Shown: positions 9,471 through 20,874, counted from the stretch's first letter. The stretch: DNA of 64,000 bases from Candidatus Kaistia colombiensis (GCA_029203105.1 CP119318.1:882501-946500); one strand, 5' to 3'. Numbers and translations are program-made. Notes: generated from the letters alone by a model not told the origin.

Positions 9471-10081
9471 GTTATTCGGGTAAGTGTCTGCCCTGCCTCA
9501 GAAATGCCGTTATGGCCGTTACGGCAGCGGCGACGCCTGGACTGCTTCGCAGCATTTAGTCAATAAAATCAAATGCTTGCGTTGCGGTCGGTGTGGCCTT
9601 CATCGACTCGGTCGGATTCCGGTCGAGTCAAGGGGCGCGGGTCGAATATTTTTCGCCTGCTTCGGATCTTTTCTCGGGCCCGGCGGCCGCCATCTGAACC
9701 CTTTGAGTCGTAAGGGATTCGGACGGGCTGAAGGGCGCGAGGGGGCGGAAGCCGGGGGGTGCGGCGCCGGGGCGCGGGCGAATCTTGGCCCTGCGCCGTT
9801 GCGAGCCACCAACCCCCTGTGTATTTTCCCCTTCATGGACACGACAGTACAAGTCGTCGTCCGCCGGAGGGGTGACCCGGCAATTATCCAAACAGGCGTT
9901 TCTCGCCTCTGAGAGTTTAGGGGCGCAAAGGCAGTGAAATCGCGGACATTAAGTTTGCTCTATATGTAGTGTTTATGCGTATTTAACTGCTTCCGCGTTC
10001 TGGAAGAACCTCCACCACCCTGCATCAACTTAGTGTTTTACATAGCATGTGGCCTGACGGTCATGTGCGTGAGGGGGCAGT
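9471..10081 (+). promoter_or_regulatory. Upstream region of the rhodanese-dnaA transcript, with GANTC cluster and a DnaA-box-like site
   Basis: About 610 bases with no convincing gene. Six GANTC sites (recognition sequence of the alphaproteobacterial CcrM methyltransferase) lie at 9605, 9615, 9625, 9705, 9716 and 9780. The first three are exactly 10 bp apart, and the outer two form the inverted pair GACTCG/CGAGTC. One 8-of-9 match to the DnaA box, TTATCCAAA, is at 9884-9892. The segment 9940-10060 is clearly AT-richer than its surroundings (TTAAGT, TATATG, TTTATGCGTATTTAAC) and probably holds the promoter. I do not see enough DnaA boxes to call an origin. Confidence 0.6.
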
Positions 10082-10528
10082 ATGTCTCGTTCGCCTGCCG
10101 GCAGCTTCGCTGGCGACGTTTCGGCCGATGAGGCTTGGGAAGGTCTTTCCAGCGAGCCGCAGTCGATGCTCATCGATGTCCGCACCCGGGCCGAGTGGGC
10201 CTATGTCGGCATCGTCGATCTGAGCGCGATCGGCAAGGAGACGCTGCTGGTGGAATGGCAGAGCTACCCGACGATGGCGGTCAACGCCGACTTCGCCGAG
10301 GTGCTCGCGGCCGAACTGGACCGACGCGGCGTCGGTCGCGAGACGGCCTTGTACTTTCTGTGCCGGTCCGGCGCGCGCAGCCTCGCGGCGGCGAATGCGC
10401 TGGCCGATGCCGGTTTCGACCGGTGCTTCAACATTGCCGGCGGCTTCGAAGGGCCGCTGGACGAGGGCCGACATCGTGGTTCCGTGGATGGCTGGAAAGC
10501 CGCGGGACTGCCTTGGGTCCAATCATGA
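10082..10528 (+). CDS. Rhodanese-like domain protein
   Basis: A 148-residue single rhodanese domain. The cysteine loop is CRSGARS (C118 by count), matching the six-residue active-site loop of sulfurtransferases that carry a persulfide, so it is probably catalytically competent. An upstream IDVRTRAEWAYVGIVD matches the first rhodanese motif, and GGFEG precedes the C-terminus. There is no signal peptide, so it is cytoplasmic. It lies in what would normally be the dnaA leader and ends 31 bases before the preferred dnaA start, so the two are probably cotranscribed. A sulfur-relay role is inferred; the acceptor is unknown. Confidence 0.88.
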   Translation: MSRSPAGSFAGDVSADEAWEGLSSEPQSMLIDVRTRAEWAYVGIVDLSAIGKETLLVEWQSYPTMAVNADFAEVLAAELDRRGVGRETALYFLCRSGARSLAAANALADAGFDRCFNIAGGFEGPLDEGRHRGSVDGWKAAGLPWVQS

Positions 10529-10559
10529 TTAGATGCCAATCGATACGAGAGGGGCTCAG

Positions 10560-12086
10560 ATGCGCGACGACAGGACTGGCGAATTCGGATCGGGGGCTTC
10601 GGCCCTGCGGGCTCTCGCCGTCGATGAGGTTCAGCCGATGAGCGGGCGCGCCGATGCGGTGCTGTGGGAGCGCGTCAAGACGCGGCTCCGGACCGAACTG
10701 GGCGAGGACGTCTTCTCGAGCTGGTTCGCGCGGGTCGAGTTCGAGGGTGCCGATGGCGCATCCGTCAATCTGTCGGTGCCGACGCGGTTTCTGAAGTCCT
10801 GGATCCAGTCGCACTATTTCGACAAGCTGCTTGGCCTCTGGACGGCGGAAGTCGACAGCGTGCGGCGCGTCGAGCTGATCGTTCGCGGCGCCGTCCGGGC
10901 GCGCGCGCCGGCCAAGGTCGAAAAGCCGGTCGCGGCGACTGTCTCGGTTGCGGCTGCGCCGGCGCCGACCTTCATTCCCGCGGCCAGTGCCGCCCCCGTC
11001 CTTGCGCCGGCCAGCCCCGCCCGCGCCGAGGCCGATGGCGCCGGCTCGCCGGTCGATCCGCGCTTCACCTTCGAGACCTTTTGCGAGGGCGGCGCCAATC
11101 GCGTCGCCTATGCGGCGGCGCGCGCCGTCGCCGAGACGCCGGCCGGCCGGCCGACACCGTACAATCCGCTCTACCTCCATGCCGGCGTCGGCCGCGGCAA
11201 GACGCATCTGCTGCATGCGATCGCCCAGTCGGCGCGCCGCGCCGACCCGAGCCGCAAGGTCGTCTACCTGACCGCCGAGCACTTCATGTTCCGCTTCGTC
11301 GCGGCGCTGAAGAACCAGTCGGCGATTGCCTTCAAGGAGAACCTGCGCGAGATCGACCTGCTGCTGATCGACGACCTGCAGTTCCTGCAGGGCAAGTCGG
11401 TGCAGCAGGAATTCTGCCACATGCTGAACGCGCTGATCGACGGCGCGCGCCAGGTCGTCGTCGCCGCCGACCGGCCGGCGGCCGAGCTGGAAACACTCGA
11501 CGAGCGGGTCCGCTCGCGCCTGCGTGGCGGTGTCGCCTTCGAGATCGGCTCGCCGGACCTCGATCTCCGTCGCGATATACTGAAGTCACGCTATGTGATT
11601 GCGCAGTCACAGAATCCGGGCGTCGATGTTCCCGAGACGGTCATTGAATATGTCGCCCAGTCGGTTGTTTCGAATGGCCGCGACCTCGAAGGCGCGCTGA
11701 ACCGCCTGGTGGCGCAGTGGCAGTTCACCAACCAGCCGGTGACGATGAACTCGGCCGAGATCACGCTGCGCGATCTCGTCGGCGCCACCGAGCCGCGCCG
11801 GGTCAAGATCGAGGACATCCAGAAGATCGTCTCGCGCCACTACAACGTCTCGAAGGCCGACCTGCTGTCGAGCCGGCGCACCCGCACCATCGTCCGCCCG
11901 CGCCAGATCGCCATGTATCTGTCGAAGACGCTGACGCCGCGCTCGCTGCCGGAGATCGGTCGCCGCTTCGGCGGTCGCGATCACACCACGGTGCTGCACG
12001 CGGTCCGCAAGGTCGAGGAGATGATGCAGGGTGACCAGCATCTGGCGGAAGAGATCGAATTGCTGAAGCGCATGATCGACGAATAG
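10560..12086 (+). CDS. dnaA: Chromosomal replication initiator protein DnaA
   Basis: DnaA opens the origin and loads the helicase. All four domains are visible: an N-terminal LWERVKTRLRTELGEDVFSSW domain, an Ala/Pro-rich linker, the AAA+ domain and the DNA-binding domain IV. The Walker A is GVGRGKTH and Walker B LLLIDDLQF, followed by the sensor region; domain IV ends with the signature GRDHTTVLHAVRK. ATG 10560 (508 residues) is preferred because GAGAGGGG sits 6-13 bases upstream; ATG 10533 in the same frame would give 517 residues but has poorer spacing. An efficient-looking terminator follows, so dnaN must have an additional promoter or readthrough. Confidence 0.97.
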   Translation: MRDDRTGEFGSGASALRALAVDEVQPMSGRADAVLWERVKTRLRTELGEDVFSSWFARVEFEGADGASVNLSVPTRFLKSWIQSHYFDKLLGLWTAEVDSVRRVELIVRGAVRARAPAKVEKPVAATVSVAAAPAPTFIPAASAAPVLAPASPARAEADGAGSPVDPRFTFETFCEGGANRVAYAAARAVAETPAGRPTPYNPLYLHAGVGRGKTHLLHAIAQSARRADPSRKVVYLTAEHFMFRFVAALKNQSAIAFKENLREIDLLLIDDLQFLQGKSVQQEFCHMLNALIDGARQVVVAADRPAAELETLDERVRSRLRGGVAFEIGSPDLDLRRDILKSRYVIAQSQNPGVDVPETVIEYVAQSVVSNGRDLEGALNRLVAQWQFTNQPVTMNSAEITLRDLVGATEPRRVKIEDIQKIVSRHYNVSKADLLSSRRTRTIVRPRQIAMYLSKTLTPRSLPEIGRRFGGRDHTTVLHAVRKVEEMMQGDQHLAEEIELLKRMIDE

Positions 12087-12094
12087 TCGTGACG

Positions 12095-12128
12095 AAGGGC
12101 CGGTCGGATCCATTCCGCCGGCCCTTTT
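12095..12128 (+). terminator. Intrinsic terminator between dnaA and dnaN
   Basis: AAGGGCCGG (12095-12103) pairs with CCGGCCCTT (12118-12126), with an inner CGGA/TCCG stem and a short T run. It begins 8 bases after the dnaA stop. Confidence 0.85.
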
Positions 12129-12285
12129 GCGTCTCGGCTTTCGCCGCGCCTCGCCCATTCGCCGTGGAGGCCTTGCGTTCCGGTCTGGAACAAGCCAATT
12201 TCCACGGTCCGTACCGGACGCTCTGTCCGGCCTCTGTCGGTGCCGCGCCATCCGCGCGGCTTTTCTGTCAAGGTTCCTGCGTTCC

Positions 12286-13407
12286 ATGAGAGCGACCCTC
12301 GAGCGATCCAATCTCCTCAAGTCCCTCAACCACGTCCATCGCGTGGTCGAACGGCGGAACACGATCCCGATCCTCTCCAATGTCCTGCTGCGGGCATCCG
12401 GCGCCGAATTGACGCTGAAGGCGACTGATCTCGATCTCGAGATCCTGGAAACCATCGCCGCCGATGTCGGCCGCCCTGGCGCGACCACCGTGCCGGCGCA
12501 CATGCTCTATGACATCGTGCGCAAGCTGCCGGACGGTTCCGAGGTGGCGCTCGAGACGTCGGCCGACGGCCAGACGCTGACGGTCCGTTCGGGCCGCTCG
12601 AACTTCTCGCTGCAGATGCTGCCGGAGGCGGATTTTCCGGACCTGACCACCGGCGAATTCCCGATCCGCTTCGAAATGCCGGCCTCGGCCTTCAAGACGC
12701 TGATCGATCGCACCCAGTTCGCGATCTCGACCGAAGAGACGCGCTATTATCTGAACGGCATCTATCTGCACACGCCGACGATTGACGGCCGCACCGTGCT
12801 GCGGGCGGTGGCGACGGACGGCCACCGCCTGGCGCGGGCCCAGACCAATGCGCCGATCGGTTCCGAGGGCATGCCGGGCGTCATCGTGCCGCGCAAGGCC
12901 GTCGGCGAGATCCAGAAGCTGCTTGAGAATTCGGACGAGACGGCGACGATCGAGCTGTCCGAGACCAAGATCCGCGTCTCGTTCGGCGGCGTCATCCTGA
13001 CCTCGAAACTGATCGACGGCACCTTCCCGGACTATGCCCGCGTCATCCCGCAGGGCAATGACAAGCTGCTCAAGGTGGATCGCGGTACCTTCTCCAACGC
13101 CGTCGACCGCGTCTCGACCATCGCCAGCGAGCGCGGCCGCGCCGTCAAGCTGTCGCTCTCCGCCGAGGGCCGGCTGGCGCTCACCGTCAACAATCCGGAT
13201 TCCGGCTCGGCCACGGAAGAGCTCGACGTCGACTATGGCGCCGATCCGATCGATATCGGCTTCAATTCGCGCTACCTGCTCGACATTGCCGGCCAGTTGA
13301 AGACGGCGACGGCGCTGTTCAAGCTGGCCGATCCCGGCTCGCCGACGCTGATCCAGGATGACGGCGACGAGGACGCGCTCTACGTCCTGATGCCGATGCG
13401 CGTGTGA
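12286..13407 (+). CDS. dnaN: DNA polymerase III beta sliding clamp
   Basis: The 373-residue clamp dimerises around DNA and tethers polymerase III and other partners. The N-terminus MRATLERSNLLKSLNHVHRVVERRNTIPILSN is the standard DnaN start, followed by three repeated clamp domains with QFAISTEETRYYLNGIYLH, the DGHRLARA segment and the C-terminal PMRV end. ATG 12286 was chosen over in-frame upstream starts because it matches the family N-terminus. The stop TGA overlaps the recF start (GTGA), so recF is translationally coupled. Confidence 0.98.
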   Translation: MRATLERSNLLKSLNHVHRVVERRNTIPILSNVLLRASGAELTLKATDLDLEILETIAADVGRPGATTVPAHMLYDIVRKLPDGSEVALETSADGQTLTVRSGRSNFSLQMLPEADFPDLTTGEFPIRFEMPASAFKTLIDRTQFAISTEETRYYLNGIYLHTPTIDGRTVLRAVATDGHRLARAQTNAPIGSEGMPGVIVPRKAVGEIQKLLENSDETATIELSETKIRVSFGGVILTSKLIDGTFPDYARVIPQGNDKLLKVDRGTFSNAVDRVSTIASERGRAVKLSLSAEGRLALTVNNPDSGSATEELDVDYGADPIDIGFNSRYLLDIAGQLKTATALFKLADPGSPTLIQDDGDEDALYVLMPMRV

Positions 13408-14558
13408 GCCTGGTTTCCGAGGTCGCCCAGCCGCGCATCGCGCGGCTGACGCTGGCCGATTTTCGCTCCTACACGCGCCTCGATGTGGCTGTCTCCGGTC
13501 GCCTCGTCGCCCTTTCGGGCGAGAACGGCGCCGGCAAGACCAATCTGCTCGAAGCGATTTCGCTGCTGTCGCCGGGACGCGGCTTGCGCCGCGCCGACAT
13601 GGCCGACATGGCGCGGATCGGCGGGGGCGGCGGCTTCGTCGTTGCGGTCGATCTCGATACGGCGAACGGCCCGGTCCGCCTTGGCACGGCGCTGGACGGC
13701 CAGCCGCCTTCGCGGCGCTGCCGCATCGACGGCGCGCCGGTCTCCTCGGCGACTGCCTTTGCCGAATATCTTCGCATCGTCTGGCTGACACCGGCCTTGG
13801 ACGGGCTCTTCACCGGTGCGGCCGGTGACCGCCGCCGCTTTCTCGATCGTCTCGTGCTCGCCGTCGACGCGCAGCATGGAACGCGGGTCAATGCCTTCGA
13901 GAAGGCCGTGCGCGGCCGCAACCGCCTGCTGGAAGAGCCGGCGCCCGATCGCGCCTGGCTCGACGGGCTGGAAGCGGAGATCGCCGAGATCGGCGTCGCC
14001 GTAGCCGCCGCCCGCAAGGAGACGGCCGAGCGCCTTGCCGGCCTGATCGCTGAAGAGCGCGACGACAGCTCGCCCTTTCCCTTCGCCGTTCTGGCGCTCG
14101 AGGGCGATGTCGAGGGCTGGATCGGCGCGGGGCCGGCTGTCGAGGCCGAGGACCGTTATCGCGCCGCGCTGCGCAATGGCCGTGCTCGTGACCGCGCCGC
14201 CGGCCGCACCCTGGTCGGGCCGCAGGCGAGCGATCTGGTCGTGCGGCACGGCCCGAAGGATGTGCCGGCCGGCCGCGCCTCGACCGGCGAGCAGAAGGCG
14301 CTTTTGGTCGGCATCGTGCTCGCCCATGCGCGGCTTGTGGCGCGGATGAGCGGGCTGGCGCCGATCGTCCTGCTCGATGAGATCGCGGCGCATCTCGACC
14401 AGCGCCGCCGCGCCTCCCTGTTCGAGGCACTGGACAGGCTGGGCGGGCAGGTATTCATGACCGGCGCCGATCCGGCGCTCTTCGCCGAATTGCCGCAATC
14501 GGCGCAGATCTTCACGGTGACGCCGGGCCGCGTCGAGCCGATTCAGCGCGAGGGGTGA
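13404..14558 (+). CDS. recF: DNA replication and repair protein RecF
   Basis: A 384-residue SMC-like ABC ATPase that helps load RecA at gaps together with RecOR. Walker A is GENGAGKT (39-46), the signature-like motif is STGEQKALL near 290, and Walker B is PIVLLDEIAAHLD near 330, with the D-loop following. LTLADFRSYTRLDV is the characteristic RecF beginning. It starts at GTG 13404, overlapping the dnaN stop by four bases, and ends one base before the LysE exporter start. Confidence 0.97.
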   Translation: MSLVSEVAQPRIARLTLADFRSYTRLDVAVSGRLVALSGENGAGKTNLLEAISLLSPGRGLRRADMADMARIGGGGGFVVAVDLDTANGPVRLGTALDGQPPSRRCRIDGAPVSSATAFAEYLRIVWLTPALDGLFTGAAGDRRRFLDRLVLAVDAQHGTRVNAFEKAVRGRNRLLEEPAPDRAWLDGLEAEIAEIGVAVAAARKETAERLAGLIAEERDDSSPFPFAVLALEGDVEGWIGAGPAVEAEDRYRAALRNGRARDRAAGRTLVGPQASDLVVRHGPKDVPAGRASTGEQKALLVGIVLAHARLVARMSGLAPIVLLDEIAAHLDQRRRASLFEALDRLGGQVFMTGADPALFAELPQSAQIFTVTPGRVEPIQREG

Positions 14559-14559
14559 G

Positions 14560-15183
14560 ATGACGGGACTTTCGATCTCGGGATTGGCGCTGTTCGCTGC
14601 CGCGCTCGCGGTCGCCGCCTTCGCGCCCGGTCCCGGCATCGCGGCGATCGTCGCGCGCGTGCTCGGCCGCGGCCGCCCCGGCGCCATCGCTTTCACCGCC
14701 GGCATGGCGATTGGCGACATTGTCTGGCTGACGCTCGCCGTGCTCGGCCTCGCCGTCGTGGCGCAGACCTTCCACGAAGTGTTCGCGCTGATCAAATATG
14801 CCGGCGCGGCTTACTTGCTCTACATCGCCTGGAAGATGTGGAGGGCCCCGGTCGCGGCGCCGGATTTGGCCCCGGTCACGGTGCGGGAGAGCCAGGTCAG
14901 GCTGTTTTTCGCCGGGCTCGCCGTCTGTCTCGGCAATCCGAAGACGATGGTGTTCTATCTGGCGCTGCTGCCTTCCATCCTCGACATCACCAAGATCGAT
15001 GGCCTCGCCTTCCTGGAATTGACGACCGTCACCCTGACCGTCGTCGGTCTGGTCTTCGCCTTCTATGTCGGCGTGACGCTGCGGGCCCGGCGGCTGATCA
15101 CGAGCCCAAAGGCGGTCCGCTTGGTCAATCGCGGCAGCAGTGTCGTCATGGCCGGTGCGGCAGTGGCGATCGCCACCCGCTGA
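14560..15183 (+). CDS. LysE/RhtB-family amino-acid exporter
   Basis: A 207-residue inner-membrane protein with about six hydrophobic helices. The family motif PGPG is in AFAPGPGIAAI near residue 25, and GNPKTMVFYLALLP near 125 matches the conserved second half. Members export lysine, threonine, homoserine or other amino acids; the substrate here is unknown. It begins one base after the recF stop and is probably read on the dnaN-recF message, a position that says nothing about its function. Confidence 0.9.
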   Translation: MTGLSISGLALFAAALAVAAFAPGPGIAAIVARVLGRGRPGAIAFTAGMAIGDIVWLTLAVLGLAVVAQTFHEVFALIKYAGAAYLLYIAWKMWRAPVAAPDLAPVTVRESQVRLFFAGLAVCLGNPKTMVFYLALLPSILDITKIDGLAFLELTTVTLTVVGLVFAFYVGVTLRARRLITSPKAVRLVNRGSSVVMAGAAVAIATR

Positions 15184-15287
15184 TCGTCGACGCTGACGGA
15201 TCGACGCGGCCCGGCATTCGGACGTGTAAGCCGGCCGTCGAGCGGCTAGCATTGGCGCGCAAACGAATCACATTCCCCGGATACCCC

Positions 15288-17090
15288 ATGCCGCTATCGC
15301 GCGCCCGTGCCGCGCTCAAATCCGTCTTCGGCTATGACGATTTCCGCCCCGGCCAGGACGAGGTCATCGCCGCGGTGATGAGCGGCGAGCCTGTGCTCGC
15401 AGTGATGCCGACCGGTTCCGGCAAGTCGATGTGCTACCAGCTGCCGGCGATCGTCGATGGCGGGTTGACGGTGGTCGTCTCGCCGCTGATCGCGCTGATG
15501 CGCGACCAGGTGCAGCAGATGCAGCATGTCGGCGTGGCGGCGGCGACGCTGAATTCGACCAATGGCGATGATGCCAATCGCGAGACGCTGCGCCGGCTCC
15601 GCGCCGGCGAGATCACCTGCTCTTTCGTCTCGCCCGAGCGGCTGGCGGGCGACGGGCTGGTCTCGCTGCTGGCCGCCTGCGACGTGCGTCGGCTGGCCAT
15701 CGACGAGGCGCATTGCGTCTCGCAATGGGGCCATGATTTCCGGCCCGAATATCGTCAGCTCGCCTCGGTGCGCGAGGCGCTCGGCGGCGTCCAGGTGGTG
15801 GCGCTGACGGCGACGGCCGACCAGGCGACCCGCAACGACATCGCCGCCCAGCTTTTCCCGGCGCCGCCCCGCGTCGTCGTGCATTCCTTCGACCGGCCGA
15901 ACATCCATCTGCGTTTCGAGGCCAAGGACCGGCCGCGCACGCAGATCGCCGACTTCCTGGCCCGGCACAAGGGCGGCAGCGGCATCATCTACGCCTCCTC
16001 GCGCGACAAGACCGAGAAGCTGTCGGAATGGCTGGTCGGCAAGGGCATCCGCTCGGTGCCCTATCATGCCGGCCTCGATGCCGAGACCCGTTCGCGCCAC
16101 CAGGACATCTTCCTGCAGGAGGATGGCGTCGTCGTCGTCGCCACCGTTGCCTTCGGCATGGGCATCAACAAGCCGGACGTCCGCTTCGTCGTCCATGCCG
16201 ACATGCCGGCCGGCGTCGAAGCCTATTACCAGGAGATCGGCCGTGCCGGCCGCGATGGGCTGCCGGCCGACACGCTGACGCTCTACGGCCTCGACGACAT
16301 GGCGTTCCGGCGCCGTCAGATCGACGACAAGGCGATCAGCGAGGCGCAGCGCCGGGTTGAGAAGAAGCGCCTTGCGGCGATGACCGACCTTGCCGAATCC
16401 GCGACGTGCCGGCGCCAGGCGTTGCTGGCCTATTTCGGTGAGCAGATGGGCCGTTGCGGCGCCTGCGATCTCTGCCAGGGGGGCGCCGAGCTGGTCGATG
16501 CGACGGTCGATGCCCAGAAGGTGCTCTCCGCCGTCGTCCGCACCGGCCAGCGCTATGGGGCGGCGCATCTCGTCGATGTCCTGCGCGGCGAGGCGACCGA
16601 GGCGGTGCAGCGTCAGGGCCATGACCGCATCAAGACCTTCGGCGTCGGCGCCGATCGCAGCGCCCATGTCTGGCGCACGCTGGTTCGCCAGCTCTTTGCC
16701 GCCGGGGCGCTCGCCGAGGCGAGCGCCGAGCATGGCGGTTTCCGCATCACGTCGGAAGGCGAGGCGGTGCTGTTCGGGCACGAGAAGATCGCGCTGCGTT
16801 CGATCCGCGAGGCGGTGCCGCGCCGTGCCGGCAAGCGCACCGACAAGGATGATCGCGCCGATGGCCTCGACGAGGCGACCGCGACGATGTTCGAGCGGCT
16901 GCGCGCGCTCAGGCGCGAGATCGCCCGCGACGAGGGCGTGCCGGCCTACATGGTCTTCCCGGACCGCACGCTGATCGAGATGGCGGAGGCGATGCCCGGC
17001 ACGCTCGACGAGATGCGTGCCGTGCAAGGGGTCGGCGAGCGCAAGCTCACGCTTTACGGCGAGGCCTTCCTCGAGGCCCTGCACGCCTGA
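15288..17090 (+). CDS. recQ: ATP-dependent DNA helicase RecQ
   Basis: A 600-residue 3'-5' superfamily 2 helicase for recombination and fork repair. Walker A is PTGSGKS (41-47) and the Walker B box is DEAH (139-142). The QxxGRAGRDG motif VI is YYQEIGRAGRDG, the RecQ zinc cluster is C-RRQALLAYFGE...CGACDLC, then come a winged-helix RQC domain and a C-terminal HRDC domain (ERLRALRREIARDEGVPAYMVF). ATG 15288 matches the standard RecQ start; the frame is open further upstream but that part overlaps the LysE gene. A dispersed palindromic repeat begins a few bases after the stop. Confidence 0.97.
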   Translation: MPLSRARAALKSVFGYDDFRPGQDEVIAAVMSGEPVLAVMPTGSGKSMCYQLPAIVDGGLTVVVSPLIALMRDQVQQMQHVGVAAATLNSTNGDDANRETLRRLRAGEITCSFVSPERLAGDGLVSLLAACDVRRLAIDEAHCVSQWGHDFRPEYRQLASVREALGGVQVVALTATADQATRNDIAAQLFPAPPRVVVHSFDRPNIHLRFEAKDRPRTQIADFLARHKGGSGIIYASSRDKTEKLSEWLVGKGIRSVPYHAGLDAETRSRHQDIFLQEDGVVVVATVAFGMGINKPDVRFVVHADMPAGVEAYYQEIGRAGRDGLPADTLTLYGLDDMAFRRRQIDDKAISEAQRRVEKKRLAAMTDLAESATCRRQALLAYFGEQMGRCGACDLCQGGAELVDATVDAQKVLSAVVRTGQRYGAAHLVDVLRGEATEAVQRQGHDRIKTFGVGADRSAHVWRTLVRQLFAAGALAEASAEHGGFRITSEGEAVLFGHEKIALRSIREAVPRRAGKRTDKDDRADGLDEATATMFERLRALRREIARDEGVPAYMVFPDRTLIEMAEAMPGTLDEMRAVQGVGERKLTLYGEAFLEALHA

Positions 17091-17093
17091 CCG

Positions 17094-17163
17094 GCTCTAG
17101 CTCCTTGTTTGATCGCGTTTTCTTCACGCGAACCGGTATCCACTTCGCTCGAAAACGCTCTAG
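17094..17163. repeat. Dispersed palindromic repeat, copy 1 (module 1 only)
   Basis: About 70 bases bounded by GCTCTAG on both sides, with the core TTGTTTGATCGCG, TTTCTTCACGCGAACCGG and CTTCGCTCGAAAACGC. The same core occurs at 20991-21057 and, in the opposite orientation, at 39958-40027. It fills the recQ/DedA convergent gap, and its terminal CTAG provides the TAG stop (17162-17160) of the DedA gene. Confidence 0.85.
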
Positions 17164-17762
17164 GCGGACGGCGTCTTCGCATCCGATAGCGTGCGAGCCT
17201 GCCGGTGGGCGTACCAGCCGCGCGCGAGGGCGATGGCGACCGCCAGGCCGACGAGCAGCAGCCCGGCGATGATCAGCTTGTGATCCTGGTGCAATCGCCC
17301 GGAGAAGCGCTCGAGCGTCTGGCCGAACAGATAGCCGACCGTGGTCATGATCGCTGCCCACGCTGCCGCCGAGGTCAGGTTCAGCGCGGCGTAGAGGAGC
17401 GGGTTGACGCGGGCAATGCCGATCGCGATCGGGCTGATCGTCCGCATGCCGTAAATGAAGCGGAAGCTCAGGATGAACAGCACCTGATTGCGCTGGATCT
17501 GGTCCAGCACCTTGGCGAAGAGCGGCCGCGCCATCTGCCGCTTGGCGAACCGGCTGCCGGCGAAATGCCGGCCGATGAAGAACAGCACCTGGTCGCCGGT
17601 GACCGAGCCGGCAAAGGCGGCGAGGAAGACGTAATAGGGGTTCATGACGTGCTGATGCGCCAGGAAGCCGGCCGCCACGACCACGCTCTCGCCTTCGATT
17701 ATGACGCCGAGATAGACGACGATCAGTCCGTACTGGACGAGGAAGGCGTGGATCGCGGACAT
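17160..17762 (-). CDS. DedA-family membrane protein
   Basis: A 200-residue inner-membrane protein of the DedA/VTT family, proposed to flip polyprenyl phosphate or other lipids and to help membrane homeostasis. It shows the family segments EGESVVVAAGFLAH (N-terminal half, acidic residue included) and FIGRHFAGSRF, then SFRFIYGMRTISPIAIG with the conserved arginines, and a C-terminal hydrophobic helix. ATG 17762 gives the family start MSAIHAFLVQYG; the longer open frame upstream lacks similarity. The stop codon comes from the adjoining repeat. It converges with recQ and is divergent from gyrB. Confidence 0.9.
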   Translation of the reverse strand: MSAIHAFLVQYGLIVVYLGVIIEGESVVVAAGFLAHQHVMNPYYVFLAAFAGSVTGDQVLFFIGRHFAGSRFAKRQMARPLFAKVLDQIQRNQVLFILSFRFIYGMRTISPIAIGIARVNPLLYAALNLTSAAAWAAIMTTVGYLFGQTLERFSGRLHQDHKLIIAGLLLVGLAVAIALARGWYAHRQARTLSDAKTPSA

Positions 17763-18018
17763 CGAACGGACTTTCTCTGCATGGCGGCCTCTGCTTGGCG
17801 GCGCGGATAGCTGCCCGACAGCATCGGGTGCGGTCGGCCGGCTTGCAAGCGTCGCCGCCGCCGTGGCGCCTACATGGCGCGCCAGCTGGGTTTCGCCACG
17901 GTCGTGCCTCGTTTTCTTGCTAGGTGAAAGCGTGCAATTTGCTTGTCCAAGCAATATATTAGCCATTCGATTCGACTTTTCGCGCGCGCTTGCGCGCGAC
18001 GCGTTCAAGGAAGCCTGA

Positions 18019-20448
<2,430 letters not shown>

Positions 20449-20457
20449 TCGAACGGC

Positions 20458-20490
20458 GCCGTGTCGGCCGGCTTATTCGGCCGGCACGGG
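20458..20490. terminator. Hairpin between convergent gyrB and the LprI-like gene
   Basis: GTGTCGGCCG and CGGCCGGCAC form a near-perfect stem round a short AT-rich loop. It overlaps the stop codon of the leftward gene, so it could end transcription from both sides. It lacks a T run, so termination is a guess. Confidence 0.45.
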
Positions 20491-20874
20491 ACAGCTCAGG
20501 TCGCCCTCCTGGCAGGCGAGCAGCGCCTCGAGATCGGCGATGCGGCTGCGCGTCAGCCCGTCGAGGCAGGTGCTGTAGACCATCGGATAGGCGGAGCCGC
20601 CGCGGGTCCCCGAACTCGTGAAGGTGCACTCCGCGTCGCGGAACGAAACCCAGGCGCGTTGCGCCGCGACGAGCTGCCTGGTCGCATCGGGGTCGCCGGC
20701 GAGGCGACGGGTGATCTTCTTGTAGGTCGCGTTCAGCGCCGCGTCGGAGGCCTTGAGGGCCTTGTCGGCGCAGGCGTTCATCGCCGCCTGGTCCGCGGCC
20801 TCGTCGCAAGCGCCCGCCTGCGCCGATGACAGACCGGCAAGCAGGATCGCGGCGATGATGCAAAGGCGACGCAT
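20473..20874 (-). CDS. LprI-family (DUF1311) secreted protein
   Basis: A 133-residue protein with a clear signal peptide (MRRLCIIAAILLAGLSSAQA, cleavage after AQA). The mature part has the LprI pattern: paired cysteines in CDEAADQAAMNAC, the KASDAALNATYKKI helix, LVAAQRAWVSFRDAEC, and further cysteines before the C-terminus. Known members inhibit lysozyme, so it is probably periplasmic and may protect the wall; that function is inferred from the family. It converges on gyrB. Confidence 0.85.
   Translation of the reverse strand: MRRLCIIAAILLAGLSSAQAGACDEAADQAAMNACADKALKASDAALNATYKKITRRLAGDPDATRQLVAAQRAWVSFRDAECTFTSSGTRGGSAYPMVYSTCLDGLTRSRIADLEALLACQEGDLSCPVPAE

Noticed and set aside
9484..9912. 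A 142-codon reading frame upstream of the rhodanese gene
   Set aside because: It has no ribosome site, a composition like random GC-rich sequence, no recognisable domain, and it covers the GANTC cluster and promoter region.
9471..10560. Chromosome replication origin next to dnaA
   Set aside because: Only one good DnaA-box-like site is visible and no array of boxes. In many alphaproteobacteria the origin is not beside dnaA.
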